Assembly: GCA_013350335.1 (NCBI GenBank) | Contig: CM023541.1 | Coordinates: forward strand, 34,216,739 to 34,280,738 | Reading direction: 5' to 3' | Origin: Chimonanthus salicifolius | Taxonomy: Eukaryota > Streptophyta > Magnoliopsida > Laurales > Calycanthaceae | DNA: 64,000 bases | Shown: positions 1 to 43,735 of the stretch, piece by piece | Numbering within the stretch: position 1 is the stretch's first letter | Layout: every line of letters starts with the position of its first letter | Made by a program: the position numbers and the translations under genes | The notes under the pieces: model-generated | The model's database searches: none | The model's input: the letters and a program-made list of their open reading frames with translations, nothing else | Told to the model about the DNA's origin: nothing

Positions 1-3000
1 TGACTCACTCAGAAGACCTTAAGATGAGTTTGTTAGGGTATGAGTATGTGGAGAGGTGTTAATTGGGCATAATTGAACTGAGAACACTAGAGATGGGGTG
101 TGACAATTCTTAGAGGTAGAGTTACATTTCCCCCACTTGGACCCCACTAGTGCGATTCCCAACCTCTCTAGTAAAGGTTGGAGTGACAAAAGGATGTAAG
201 ATTTATCATGGAACCATATTGGAACGGTGGCATCGCCGACATGGACTTGGTCTGGTAGGGTTACCGTCGAGGAGTAGGTCCCTCTTATGCTACGCGCTGG
301 AGGGCGCTCTCAAGGTTGTTGGGGTTGCCTTCGAGGAGTGAGTACTTCACAGGTTACGCATTGTAGGGAGCTCTCACGACTATTTAACACACTCGGTGTG
401 CGGTCATACGTAGGGTTTGGTGCCTATACACCTTGGGTGACGGGTGTTGTGCAATAAAAAGTTTTACATTTATTTTACTCGCAAGCACACGAATCATTCA
501 TAGTATAGCAATGTGAGCGTGAGGTCGGACCCAACGGAATTACAAAAAATATATCCTAAGTATTTACATTTATTTATCAATTATTTAATGTAAAAGTTCT
601 AATTGAAACTAGTGTTAGTGGATTAATTCAGAAAACTTAGAAAATAACTTAGATCTAACATAACATAGATTTTATAAAAATCAGTTTATTTAATTTCAAT
701 CCTAGTTCACAGTTGAAGTTTGGAGTTGAAAAAGAATAATAAATCAAAGATTCAAAGAATTAAATAAGTGAATCAAATAAACAATTAAACAGATAAACAT
801 ATAAATTAATCAAATAAATCAAATATTTTACATATCATACAGTGGAATTGACCTCAGGATATCAACAAGACATTAATGTTCCATAATTTCAAAATAAAAT
901 TAAAGCCTAGACATGCAGCTTACGTAATTACATTCATGTCTACATCCATAATTATTTCTAAAATTAAATCTATAGAGTTCGTTAAAATGCATCTGACAAA
1001 ATCAGACCTTAGACTTGAATGATTATAATCGGCCCCTCTCTTAGCACTAAAAAGACATGGGATTCTTATGAATAAGAGCCTTAGCAACCAAAATTGGAGA
1101 TCAAACAAGCTAAAAAGCTTTCCATCCAATTTTGCAATCCACAAATTAAATCCGACTATGGAGTTTAATAAAGAAATTAAAATTAATGCACACAATCATA
1201 ACATAACCATAATCTAAAAGACATTGCACTTTGAATTTCATTCATAATCATGGAAATTGAATTACAATACTTGGAATTGAATAAAAAAATTATTGAAAAA
1301 TAACATAAAAATCAAACCACGAACTGTTTAAGCACACAATTTTCCTTGGCTTTTCTTTCTTCTCTGCTTTTGATCCACACCTATGTTTGATTTCCTTAGA
1401 GTCAAATTCGAATTTTACTTTCTTTGGACCCTTGTATTTATAATGTTTGCAGAGGTGGAAGAGACAAATCAGGAAACTCCATGGGTGAATTTTGGAGAGA
1501 AAATCTCCATTTGAACTCTATCTGTGCTTCGATTTCTACTGCTGACTCAGCCTGGCTTATCTTAATTCTAGATCCAATTTTTTCTCCTCTTCTTTCTCCA
1601 CAAGGTTCACACGAATTTGATATGTGTCCTCCTTGCCTATGGCGAATTTTTCCATGTAGATTTTTAGTAGAGGTTTCTCCACATATTTCTCCTTCAAATA
1701 TTTTCTCCATTTTTCTCTCAGATCCAAATCTCCTTGATTTTCTCTATATTCGAATTTATCCTCCATAATGGCTAGATACATTGCCATATTTTCTCCCATA
1801 ATCTCTCCATTCCACAGCAGCGTGACATGCACAACACTGCATAATCCATGTGAATTTTATCTGTTGTTTTCGGAGAGGACACTTGGCACTTTTGTTCTCC
1901 ATGCGAATTTCACTGGCCCCCACCTTGAGCTTTTGGACTTGGACTTCAATTTGTAGACTTGGGCTTTGTTTGGGCTTGGACTTCCATCAAGTCTGGACTT
2001 TTGGGCTTTGACTCATAAACTTCATATGCATGCTTGGACTTCTGGTTGGATTAGTGGGCCCATTTTCCCCAAGTGTTAGTGAATTTACCATTTTACAATG
2101 TAGCTCAAAAATTAATTAGCCTAATCTAAACTCTCATAGCTGGATTTGAATTAAAATAATTTTACAATAAATTCTAAAATAAATGGTAAATTACACAAAC
2201 TTTCTAAAAATGACAATTATGGCCCACTTTCCGCAATTCTTTATCTTTTTAGCTCAATTTATTGTATTTCCTTATTTTTTCCTACAAAGCTCACAAATCA
2301 TATTAAATGCACCTAACATATACATAATCAAAGGCTAACTAATCCCAATAACAAGGGTAAAAATATCATTTTTCATGTCTTAACAACGTGCCAACTGGTA
2401 AGTCGTTATTCGACCACGTTAGAGCTTGACTTAATCACCCAAGAGGTGAAGGGACACAGGGTGAGGTTGACTTTAAGTCGTTGGACCTTAAGTCTTGCTA
2501 TTTGTGAGTCACCCGCTTAGTAAGTCGTTGGACCTTAAGTCTTGCTATTGGGGTCGTGATATGTTTATGACTCTTGACTGCCCGTTCCATAGAGGTATCT
2601 AATTGTGGGCTTGTTCCCCAAGTGATGAAGTGGTAACATGACATATTGCATAGCCTTGTCATTATTCCATTTCATACGTCATCATGTGGGTGCGTGAGTG
2701 TGTAGCATGCATGGATTTCCTCATTAAGCTTGTTGATGATCACCTCCTTACAATTTCAGGTAATGTTGCTCCGAAGAGGTCTGAGGGACCAATAGGACGA
2801 CCATAGACTACACTTCTTGCTGATTGCCACGCACACCACACTTTTTATGATGTTTTGATATTTTGTTTCATATGGATATGTTTATTATTGATGTATTTTA
2901 TGATGAAGCATGTAATTTGATGTTAACACTTTGATTATGTATTTAAGACTTGGAGAGAAGATTGTAAATGATGTTGAAGTTTGGCGATGTCTATATTGTT

Positions 3001-3270
3001 GCTATGAGAATGAATGAATTACTATGTTGTTGGACAAATGATTTGTAGAGGCCATGAATTGCTTATATGTCCATTTTTTAGGGGAGACTCTGTCAAAATT
3101 TCTGTAGGGATCATACACCCCAAACTAATCTAGATTCTTATGCATGGTTCGCAAGTGTGCTTCCCACGTGCAATTATTATTATTCATTATGAGATATATG
3201 GAAAAGAATTTTTTTTATCCCCGTCACTTGTCGACTTTTGGTCGGGGCCTAACAGGTGCAGAGCGTGACA
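1..3270. repeat. Degenerate LTR-retroelement-like repeat DNA, no gene
   Basis: I see no convincing coding gene here; the open frames are short and resemble no family I know. Around 476-540 is a motif (cgcaagcacacgaatcattc, then a tagtatagcaatgtgagcg-like stretch) that I recognise as common in leader or flanking regions of plant Ty3 elements; a related motif occurs near 24,575-24,640. Positions 2397-2560 carry a short repeated phrase (aagtcgttggaccttaagtc, twice). The stretch ending at 3270 (ggggcctaacaggtgcagagcgtgaca region) resembles the 3' end of a Gypsy-type LTR. No matching start or TSD was found, so the element boundaries are unresolved. Confidence 0.4.
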
Positions 3271-5040
3271 AACACAATATATGAGTGCGAGACCACAAAG
3301 AGTCCGAGGGGTAAGACGGGCGAGTGTGGTATGACTCGCTTAGTTAGTCGAGGTGTGTTGTACGTGGATACGACTTGCATGATTGATGTGATGGTGCGAG
3401 TGTGTGGCCATTGAGAGTCCTTGGGACGTCAAATGAGTGGGTAACAAGTGGACCACTTAGGTGCTAACTACAGGGTGGATAGTCTTTTGGGGGTTAGACG
3501 AGCAGGGCCCCCGGAGGCCGCATAGGAACTGACACAGAGACTGTGTGTCGGCCTGACTTGCAAGTATGAGATGGTACATGAGTGCGAGACCACGATACGT
3601 GGATACGACTTGCCAATGTTATCAGAACCGGAGTGTCCACCGAACCGTCTTAAGGGAAGGTTGTGTTAAATTAATCGTAGTCAAACCCGTGTCATCAATA
3701 TAATACTAAAAAATATATTTTTATAATGAAATATAAGATTATATTTTCATAAAAATATTCTTGTTTCCATTGACACAATTATAAATATTAAAACTAATTA
3801 TCTCAATTCTTAAAACATTGTCTACAGTTTTAAAACTCGCTCAACTTAAACTTGGTTTGTAGAAATGAACAAAAAACCTTACTTTGTTGTTGTTTAACAA
3901 TATTATCATGTTATTAATATAAAAATATAATGTTTTATTAATATATATTTTAATCATTAAAAAGTAATCATACACAAAAAATCTTTATTATAAATATTAT
4001 TTATTTTACTTGTAAACATTATATTGGCATCTAACTTGATTTCTATTAAGTTGTTATTTTTATTTTTTTTATTACTTTTAAAAAAAATTCTAACACCAAA
4101 CTAAAGAAAAATAATAAAATAAACATAACAATTTAATAAAAATCAAATTAGATGTGGAGTTAGTATATTTCCTTTTTTTTTTTCTAACACCTTATATTTT
4201 CTATTAATTTTTTTTTAAACTTTGATTTCTATTAAAGTGGTAGAAGATTGAGATTGTTAAAAAAATAAATAACTTAAATATTTATTTCAATATAAAAGGT
4301 TTTTAAATCATAACCCTAAGTCACAACTCTCAGTTGGATATTTTTGTTTAAACTCTAATGCCGCGTCTTTCCCAAAAGAAAATGAGGTGGAGTCGTAACC
4401 CTAGTGCCGCCGCAAAAAAGAGAAGAAGGGAGAAGAGTATCCCCTAATGAGAGAAGACGGGAGAAGATGAGCGAATCTGGAGTTGGAGAAGTCACACCGA
4501 CAATTTCAATTGTTTTTTAAATTTCTTTCTTCTTCTTCCCAGATTTTCTTCATACCAAAAATGACGAATCACGACTCACGAGTCACAATTTTCTTCACTA
4601 AATCGTGTCGAGTCGTGGTCCATAATGGCTTTTTACGGTTCAATTTCTCAGAAGGGTTTCTACAGAACTGAACCATGGAGATGACGGCCCGTTCCGGTTC
4701 TCATAACACTACGACTTGCGAGTATGAGATGGTTAACAAGTGTGAGACCACGATACGTGGATACTACTTGCGGGTATGTGGTGGTATGTGAATACGCGCG
4801 TGTTGGGAATCCATGGGTGTCAAACGAGTGAGTTACGACTGACTCGCTTAAGAGTTGATCGACAGAATCCCTTGAGGGGTCGGCGTGCGGTGGTGTTACG
4901 GTTCGTGATGGGTGTGGGACCGCTAGGAATGCATGTGGGTTGGATTAGTGGATGCGTGGTCCACTTGTGAGTCGACTTTCTAAATTCCTCGCGGGTCTGG
5001 TGCATGGACTTATTTTGGTGCGAGAGCATAACTACCACTA
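3271..5040. repeat. Degenerate tandem-like repeat with unit near 60 bp, interrupted by a hAT-like element
   Basis: A phrase of about 60 bp (agtatgagatggt, then gtgcgagaccacgatacgtg, then gatacgacttgc) is read at about 3555-3613 and again at 4713-4776, either side of the insertion at 3614-4711. Weaker relatives occur at 3280-3400. After removal of the inserted element the two good copies lie nearly head to tail. No gene is visible. It may be part of an old Gypsy LTR or leader. Confidence 0.45.
3614..4711. mobile_element. hAT-like non-autonomous element, copy 1 (about 1.1 kb)
   Basis: The left end reads caatgttatcagaaccg and the right end reads, in reverse complement, a related sequence (cggttctcataaca on the + strand). 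The 8-bp flanks cgacttgc at 3606-3613 and 4712-4719 are identical, and one more base also matches. The interior is very AT-rich with no transposase. Two other copies with the same ends and 8-bp duplications occur at 52632-62110 and 62908-63338. Eight-base duplications point to the hAT superfamily; this is inference because no transposase is present. Confidence 0.75.
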
Positions 5041-5081
5041 GGTATGTGTGGCGTGGAATACATAGAGGAAAAGAGGAGGAT

Positions 5082-5610
5082 GGCTCTTCAGTGAAAAAAG
5101 TCCCACATTGAATGAGAGGTTGTTCAGATCTTGAGATATAAGTGACACTTTTCCTTCAATTACATGAGGCCTTTTGTGTGTGTGTATGGACACACATCCC
5201 AATGTAAAACCGTGACGGCATGTGTGAGTCCAAAGCAGACAATATCATGCTGGGCCGAGCAGAGTCGTTACAGACTCATTGCTTCAGTTAGGTGGCTGCA
5301 AGTGGATGCCTCGACGGTGGGCTGTCACGGTGGCTCTTGATCAAAAGAGCAGGAGAGAGTCAAAACCCGAGAGAAAGGGAGAGAGAGAGAGAAGAGGGCT
5401 CTTGGAGAGAAAAAAGTCTCACATTGAATGAGAGGTTGTTCCGACCTTGGAATATAAGTGATACTTTCCCTTCAATCACACGAGGCCTTTTGGGTGTGTG
5501 TATGGGCGCACATCCCAAAGTAAAACCGTAAGGACGTGTGTGAGTCCAAAACAGATAATATCATATTGGGCGGGCATGGTCATTACAAACTCATTGCTTA
5601 AGTTAGGTAC
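5082..5610. repeat. Tandem pair of TRIM/LTR-like segments
   Basis: Two segments of about 215 bp (5082-5297 and 5397-5610) align along their length. Both have aaaaaagtcycacattgaatg, a region ending aaaaccgt, tgtgtgagtccaaarcagay, aatatcat, and gttaca or cattaca followed by ctcattgctt. This organisation (cccacattg near the start, accgt, cggacaatatc-like, gttaca end) is known to me from plant TRIM/LARD LTRs. About 100 bp of GA-rich DNA separates them, and a copy of that spacer recurs at 7413-7525. TSDs were not identified. Confidence 0.5.
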
Positions 5611-5615
5611 TTAAG

Positions 5616-7412
5616 GGTTGCGTTTGGATGGGGGGTAAGAGGGGGTAACTCCCCGTTACTCCTTATTAACGAGGGTAACAATGGGGTAAGGGTAAAAATT
5701 CAAATTTTTACCCCTCTCATCACCATTTTGAATTCCCCCATGGGGCTTGGGGTATTCACTCTTGAATACCCCTTCTTACTCGTCGTTTTGCTATTTCATG
5801 AGATTTTTTATTTTTTTATTTATTTTGGTGAGTACTTGGCTTCTTTTTTTCTTTTTTTTTTTTTAAATACTCTATTGTTTCCATTTGATAAATTTCATAT
5901 CACCAAATAACAAATTTTATTGTTTTATGAAGAGATATATAAAAAAAAAATTATTCATTTATTGAAATTTAAAATAATAATAGTGGTTTTTTATTTTTAT
6001 TTTTATTTTAAGGAAACCTTGCCCTATTTACCCTGTGCCTTCCTCTATTTTTCAATTATATATTATATAATTGAAAAATTAATAGATTTCAAATTATTAG
6101 CAATTTATTTTTTATATTATATAGATTTTCAACATGATGCGTTTGGATGAGGGGTAAATTTTTACAAGAGTTACCCCAGGTTACCCTTAAGTAGGGGTAA
6201 CCTAACATATTAACAATTTTAGAGTAATTAATAATTTTATTTAATTCATATAATATAAAAATAAAAATAAAATTTTCTAAAATGTATTTGTCACAATGTC
6301 CTATTTTTAATGGGTGATTCTGTTGAAATTTCGATAGGGTCTCAAAACTCTGAAAGAGTTTGAAGTTCATGGTAATCTCTTTCAGGATAATTAACAATTT
6401 ATTCTGTTAAAAATTTATTTTAAAAATGTGTCAACATTTTCAACGTGATGTATTTGAGTGAGGGATAAATTTTTACAGAGGTTACCCTTGAGTAGGGGTA
6501 AACTGACATATTAATAATTTTATGAGAATTAATAATTTTATTAAATCTATATAATATAAAAATAAAAATAAATTTTTCTGAAACATATTTCTCAAAATAT
6601 TCTATTTTTTAAGGGATGATTCTGTCGAAATTTCGATAAAGTCTCGAATCTTCGAAAAAGTTTGGCTTCATGGTAATCTATTTCAGGGTAATTAACAATT
6701 TATTCTGTTAAATTTATTTTAAAAATGTATCAACATTTTCAACATGATTCATTTTGATGAGGGGTAATTTTTTACAAGAATTACCCTTAAATAGGGGTAA
6801 CTGTAAGCAGGGGTAACCTGACTTATTAACAATTTTATGAGAATTAATAATTTTTATTAAATATATATAATATAAGAAATAAAAATAAAATTTTATTAAA
6901 CATATTTGTCAAAATGTCATATTATTAAGGAATTCAGTCCGTGACAATTTTTAATATTAATTTTATATTTGTTATGATTTATTAAACTATTATAATAACT
7001 TATTATATTATATATTTCATGTTACCAATAAACAAATTATATTTTTTATAAAGAGATATGTTAATATTTTTTTATTCATTTATTGAGATTTAAAATAATA
7101 ATATCTATTTTTTTACTGTTAAAATACAAGTATTCATTTTAAATTATAGTTATTAAAAAAATCTATAAAAATTAGATAATATTAGATTTATTTAATAAAT
7201 ATTATTTAATAATTATATTTTATAAAATTTCTCATAAAATTATTAATATATTAGGTTAGTCTTAATATATTAGATTAGTCTACCAATCCATACCAAATAA
7301 AGTAAATTTTTACTTTACCACTATAATTATCAAATAACAAAAGTGTAACCTCTTTTAAAACGTGACTCTTATTCTAACCCCTGTAAAAATTACCTCCAAT
7401 TCAAACGCAGCG
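5616..7412. mobile_element. TIR element with internal repeats of about 300 bp
   Basis: The left end gggttgcgtttggatgg and the right end (gaattggaggtaattttt-like when reversed, ending cgctgcgtttgaattgg) form terminal inverted repeats. The ends resemble PIF/Harbinger or Tourist-type ends; a 3-bp duplication (aag) is possible but weak. Three internal units begin at 6126, 6437 and 6736 with ttttcaac followed by tgcgtttggatgaggggtaa or variants, so each unit starts with sequence like the element's own terminus. The interior is AT-rich and no transposase is visible. The flanks match the tandem segments at 5082-5610, so it inserted into the second of those. Confidence 0.6.
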
Positions 7413-8030
7413 AAGGTGGTGGATGCCTCGACGGTGAGCTGGCAGCTGATCGAAAGAACAGGAGAGAGGCAAAACCTGAGAGAAAGGGAGAGAGAGAGAA
7501 GAGTTCTCTTGGAGAGGGAGTTTAGTGCGGCCAAAGGGAAGGGAAAACCGTATTTATAGAGGAAGAACGGGGCCACGGGGGATGAGAGTGGAGTGGTGAT
7601 GGGACGTTGATGGGATGAGAGAGATGATGGGACGTTGGTGGTATGTCGATCGGACTTATTGAATGAACAGGAAAGGCGGAAATGGGGGATTTGATCAGGG
7701 AAGAGGGTTAGAAGTCGAGAGAGAGAAGAGATGAAAAGGAGACCGTGGGAGTGAAAAGGAATAAGGGAAGAGGAACAGAGGCAGAAGAGAGGACAAGGGA
7801 GATGGGCAGATCGACATGGATGGTGGCAGCGAGTGGGGAGGAGATGGAGAGGGGTAGTGGCGGCACTTGGAAGGGATGGAGACAGAGAGAGAACGAAAGA
7901 GGATAGGAAGGGATGGGGTTTAGGGTTTGCTTGAGTTAAGAGTGACTGAGGGCAAGTTGAGAGAAGTGAGTACGAGTGAGGGAGGGATGAGTTAGGATTT
8001 ATTTTTATTTCTTTTATGTAAGTATTCTTG
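7413..8030. repeat. GA-rich repeat segment homologous to 5298-5405
   Basis: Positions 7420-7525 match the spacer between the two TRIM-like segments (ggatgcctcgacggtgrgct, caggagagag, gagaaagggagagagagaga). The right part (7560-8000) is G/A-rich without a plausible gene. It is probably the continuation of the repeat split by the TIR element at 5616-7412. Confidence 0.45.
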
Positions 8031-9847
8031 TTTTGATTTATTTAAAATAATTGATTGAAAAATATTTCATTTATTTATTTATTTATTAAATATGTTTAAA
8101 TTAATCACTCACTTAATTAAGTCTGGCTATTTGAGTAATTATAATTTAATTTAGATTATTAATATTTCCAATGATCATGTTTAAATTACTAATTCTAAGA
8201 GTTGCCGGGAGAGGCCCTCTATTTTAACCCAAGCTAAGAATCTTATTTAATTTATTCATTTAATGGTTTATCATTCCAATTTTTTATTAAATACATGCAG
8301 TTGATGTATTAAGGGAATTGTTCGAGTTAATTAATCATCATTAATTTTAAGTTCACAAATCCCTATTTTAAATTTAGATTTGATTAGAATCGGGAAACTA
8401 TTACTTGAAATAATTAAAAATCAAGGGCGAAGAATTTCATTTAATTCTAATTATGCAAAAATTAAAATTTTAAACTCAATCAGTTTAGTTAAAACTTTTG
8501 AGATAAATTTGGGATTAATAAAAAACATGGTCACTTTACGAATTAAATATTCTAATACTGATTTATATTAAGTATACTTTGCATTATACTTGAATTTGTC
8601 ACTTGAAATAAGATTGAAAGAACACCAGAGAAAACAAAGTAAACTAAAGAAATATTTATCTCCATGACAACACTGGCAAAGCAAATGGGAGTAAGATCTC
8701 TAGAAGGAAATCTTAAGTGCAAACCATGGGAACTCTAAAGAAGTGGTACTGCTCATAAGAATATGTATATAATAAGGTCTTATCGAATTACCCCATGTAG
8801 ATGGATAAGGGAGTTTTCACACACTCTTGGAGATCAGTCAGGTGGGACACCTTCAGACCTAAAGAAAAACACATTGGCAAAGCAAAGACAACTACATTTA
8901 CTAAAGTAATAAATATATTTGAGGTCTTTCGCTCTTTTTACTATAAAACAAATTGCATACATAAAAGATATCTATTGAATTAAATGGAGAGAGAATATTC
9001 TTCTCCACCATCTTCCCTAACATGAGAATTCTTTCTTTTCTCTTCTAATATTTTGTTCGGGTCGTCACCAAAGAGCTCTACAGCAGTTCCCCCTACCATT
9101 TATCATAGTGCTATTGATTTTGATTGCTAAAAAACTGCAAAGATAAAACATGTATGGTAATAAGTAGAGAAATGATCATATGCTATTGGTGAAAAGGTTA
9201 CATTTGACAATATTTTTTTTTCTTCTAATTTTATTTTTCACTTGAAATTCTAACCGTACGGATTGATAGTATACTCAATGATCTATTACTTTTCAAAATT
9301 TCAGTACAAAACTTAATTTTTAATTACTAGATTTTAATAGTCAAAATTATTAAGCATCCTTGAATTTTTTTCAAAAACATTTGTCAAATTTAACTGTTTC
9401 GATCGAGAGTGACTAAAAATTAATTTTTAACTAAAATTTTGATATTGGCAAGTCATCTAGTCTTCTATCATTATTATGATTCTATTTTTAAGCGGAGAAA
9501 CAAAAATTAGAAAATAAAAATAGTGTCAACTCTAGATTTTCGATTGAGTCGGATTCTAAGAATGCAAAAAATCAGAATTTAAATATGGCCCTACTTTTGT
9601 AACCTCAATTTGAGTTTCGACCAGAACCGAGTCTAAAATTTTTGGGTTAGGCCCGAGTCTACAGGGGTTGAGCCCGACCAACTGCACCCCCCACTCGAGC
9701 AAAACGATTTTTTTTAGACTATGGATTTGAGCACGTCAAGAGCCCTAGGATGAAGGCCTAGCTCATCTCCTTTCCATCTCTGCTACTTCGACACAAAACT
9801 GAGTCCAGTTTTGAGAATCTCGGATTCGCACACAGAGAGGAGAGAAG
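8031..9847. other. Intergenic region upstream of the CFIm25 gene
   Basis: The stretch is AT-rich to about 9,600. I see no gene and no clear mobile element. The last 100 bases before the start codon are more balanced in composition and probably contain the promoter and 5' leader. I see no convincing TATA box there. The start-codon context (aagATGG, A at -3 and G at +4) is good for a plant gene. Confidence 0.45.
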
Positions 9848-42830
<32,983 letters not shown>

Positions 42831-43070
42831 ATTTGAAGGTGCCGAAATCATGCATCAACATGGATCTCTACATTCCCTCATTGGTCATTGCAAATGCATC
42901 TTGAGTTTTGCAGGTACAAATGATATGGTTGGAGCTAATTTAAATTAAATATAACATCTACATGTGGAGACAGTATCCATATCTTTCTATATAGTGTTGT
43001 ACCTGTTTCTTGTTCATGTGCAGTAGTATAAAATGGGTTCCAATTGTTTTTTACTTTTTGTAGCAAAGAA
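42831..43070 (+). other. Probable 3' UTR of CFIm25
   Basis: AT-rich, non-repetitive-looking DNA follows the stop codon. Candidate poly(A) signals are weak (for example ttaaattaaatataac near 42940). The transcript end cannot be placed from sequence alone. If it runs further it enters a LINE fragment. Confidence 0.4.
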
Positions 43071-43735
43071 AATTGTTAATTTATCTAACATGTAGGCATA
43101 GGCATGGTTTCATCCTCCCTCAGCAAATATACATTACTCTTCTTGTGAGGCAGTGGATACTCTTGTATGGAATTTATTCATGGAAAATTGTGAGCTGTTC
43201 CTCATGTTTGCTATCTTTTCCGAAAAATGGGGAATCAGTTGAGCACTTATTCCTTCACTGATCCTTCGTTTCTATTTTCCATTTCATGGGTTGTATCACC
43301 TCTTAGTGATCTGATATTGGATGGGGTTCAGGGCCCATTTCAAGGAAGACCTAACGTTGTGGAAAATGGTTCCTTCGGCCATTGCACTGTTTGTTTGGTT
43401 ATAACGTAATGGAAAGGTTTTCTTTAGGACAAAGTTTTGTCTAAAGAGTTTACTCAAGTCTGTATCAAGCATCATTAAGTGTGTGTTACTGTTGTTAAAA
43501 TCCTTCAATGAATTCCAGGTGGGACAGTTTTTTTCCTTTGTTTCTGATCATATGTATAAGCTGTTTATGCTGTTTGCATTATCATCATCATCATCTTAGA
43601 TCTTTTTCTTTGCTCTTTTCACTAATGTTTTGCTTTGCACTCTCTTGAGCAAATGCCCAGTCTCTTGCTTGGCCTATTTGTATCTTGTGTATTGCTTTTG
43701 CCATTAATAGAAGTTTGTTTTCTCGGAATATATTA
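43071..43735 (+). mobile_element. LINE 3' fragment (zinc-binding region and tail)
   Basis: Broken frames on the + strand give SCSSCLLSFPKNGESVEHLF then LHCSFVSIFHFMGC (the C-x2-C ... VEHLFLHC motif of plant LINE ORF2). They are followed by FKEDLTLWKMVPSAIALFVW and a degenerate WLERN-like site. The sequence ends in a T-rich tail with gccattaatagaagtttgtt, typical of the 3' end of plant LINEs. It lies just past the CFIm25 stop codon and has stops in every block. Confidence 0.6.

Noticed and set aside
150..341. 63-codon open frame near the left edge
   Set aside because: Short, no family resemblance, and within repeat-like DNA.
3..3270. Full-length LTR spanning the left edge to 3270
   Set aside because: Only an LTR-like 3' end was seen; no matching TG start with a 5-bp duplication of aacac was found.
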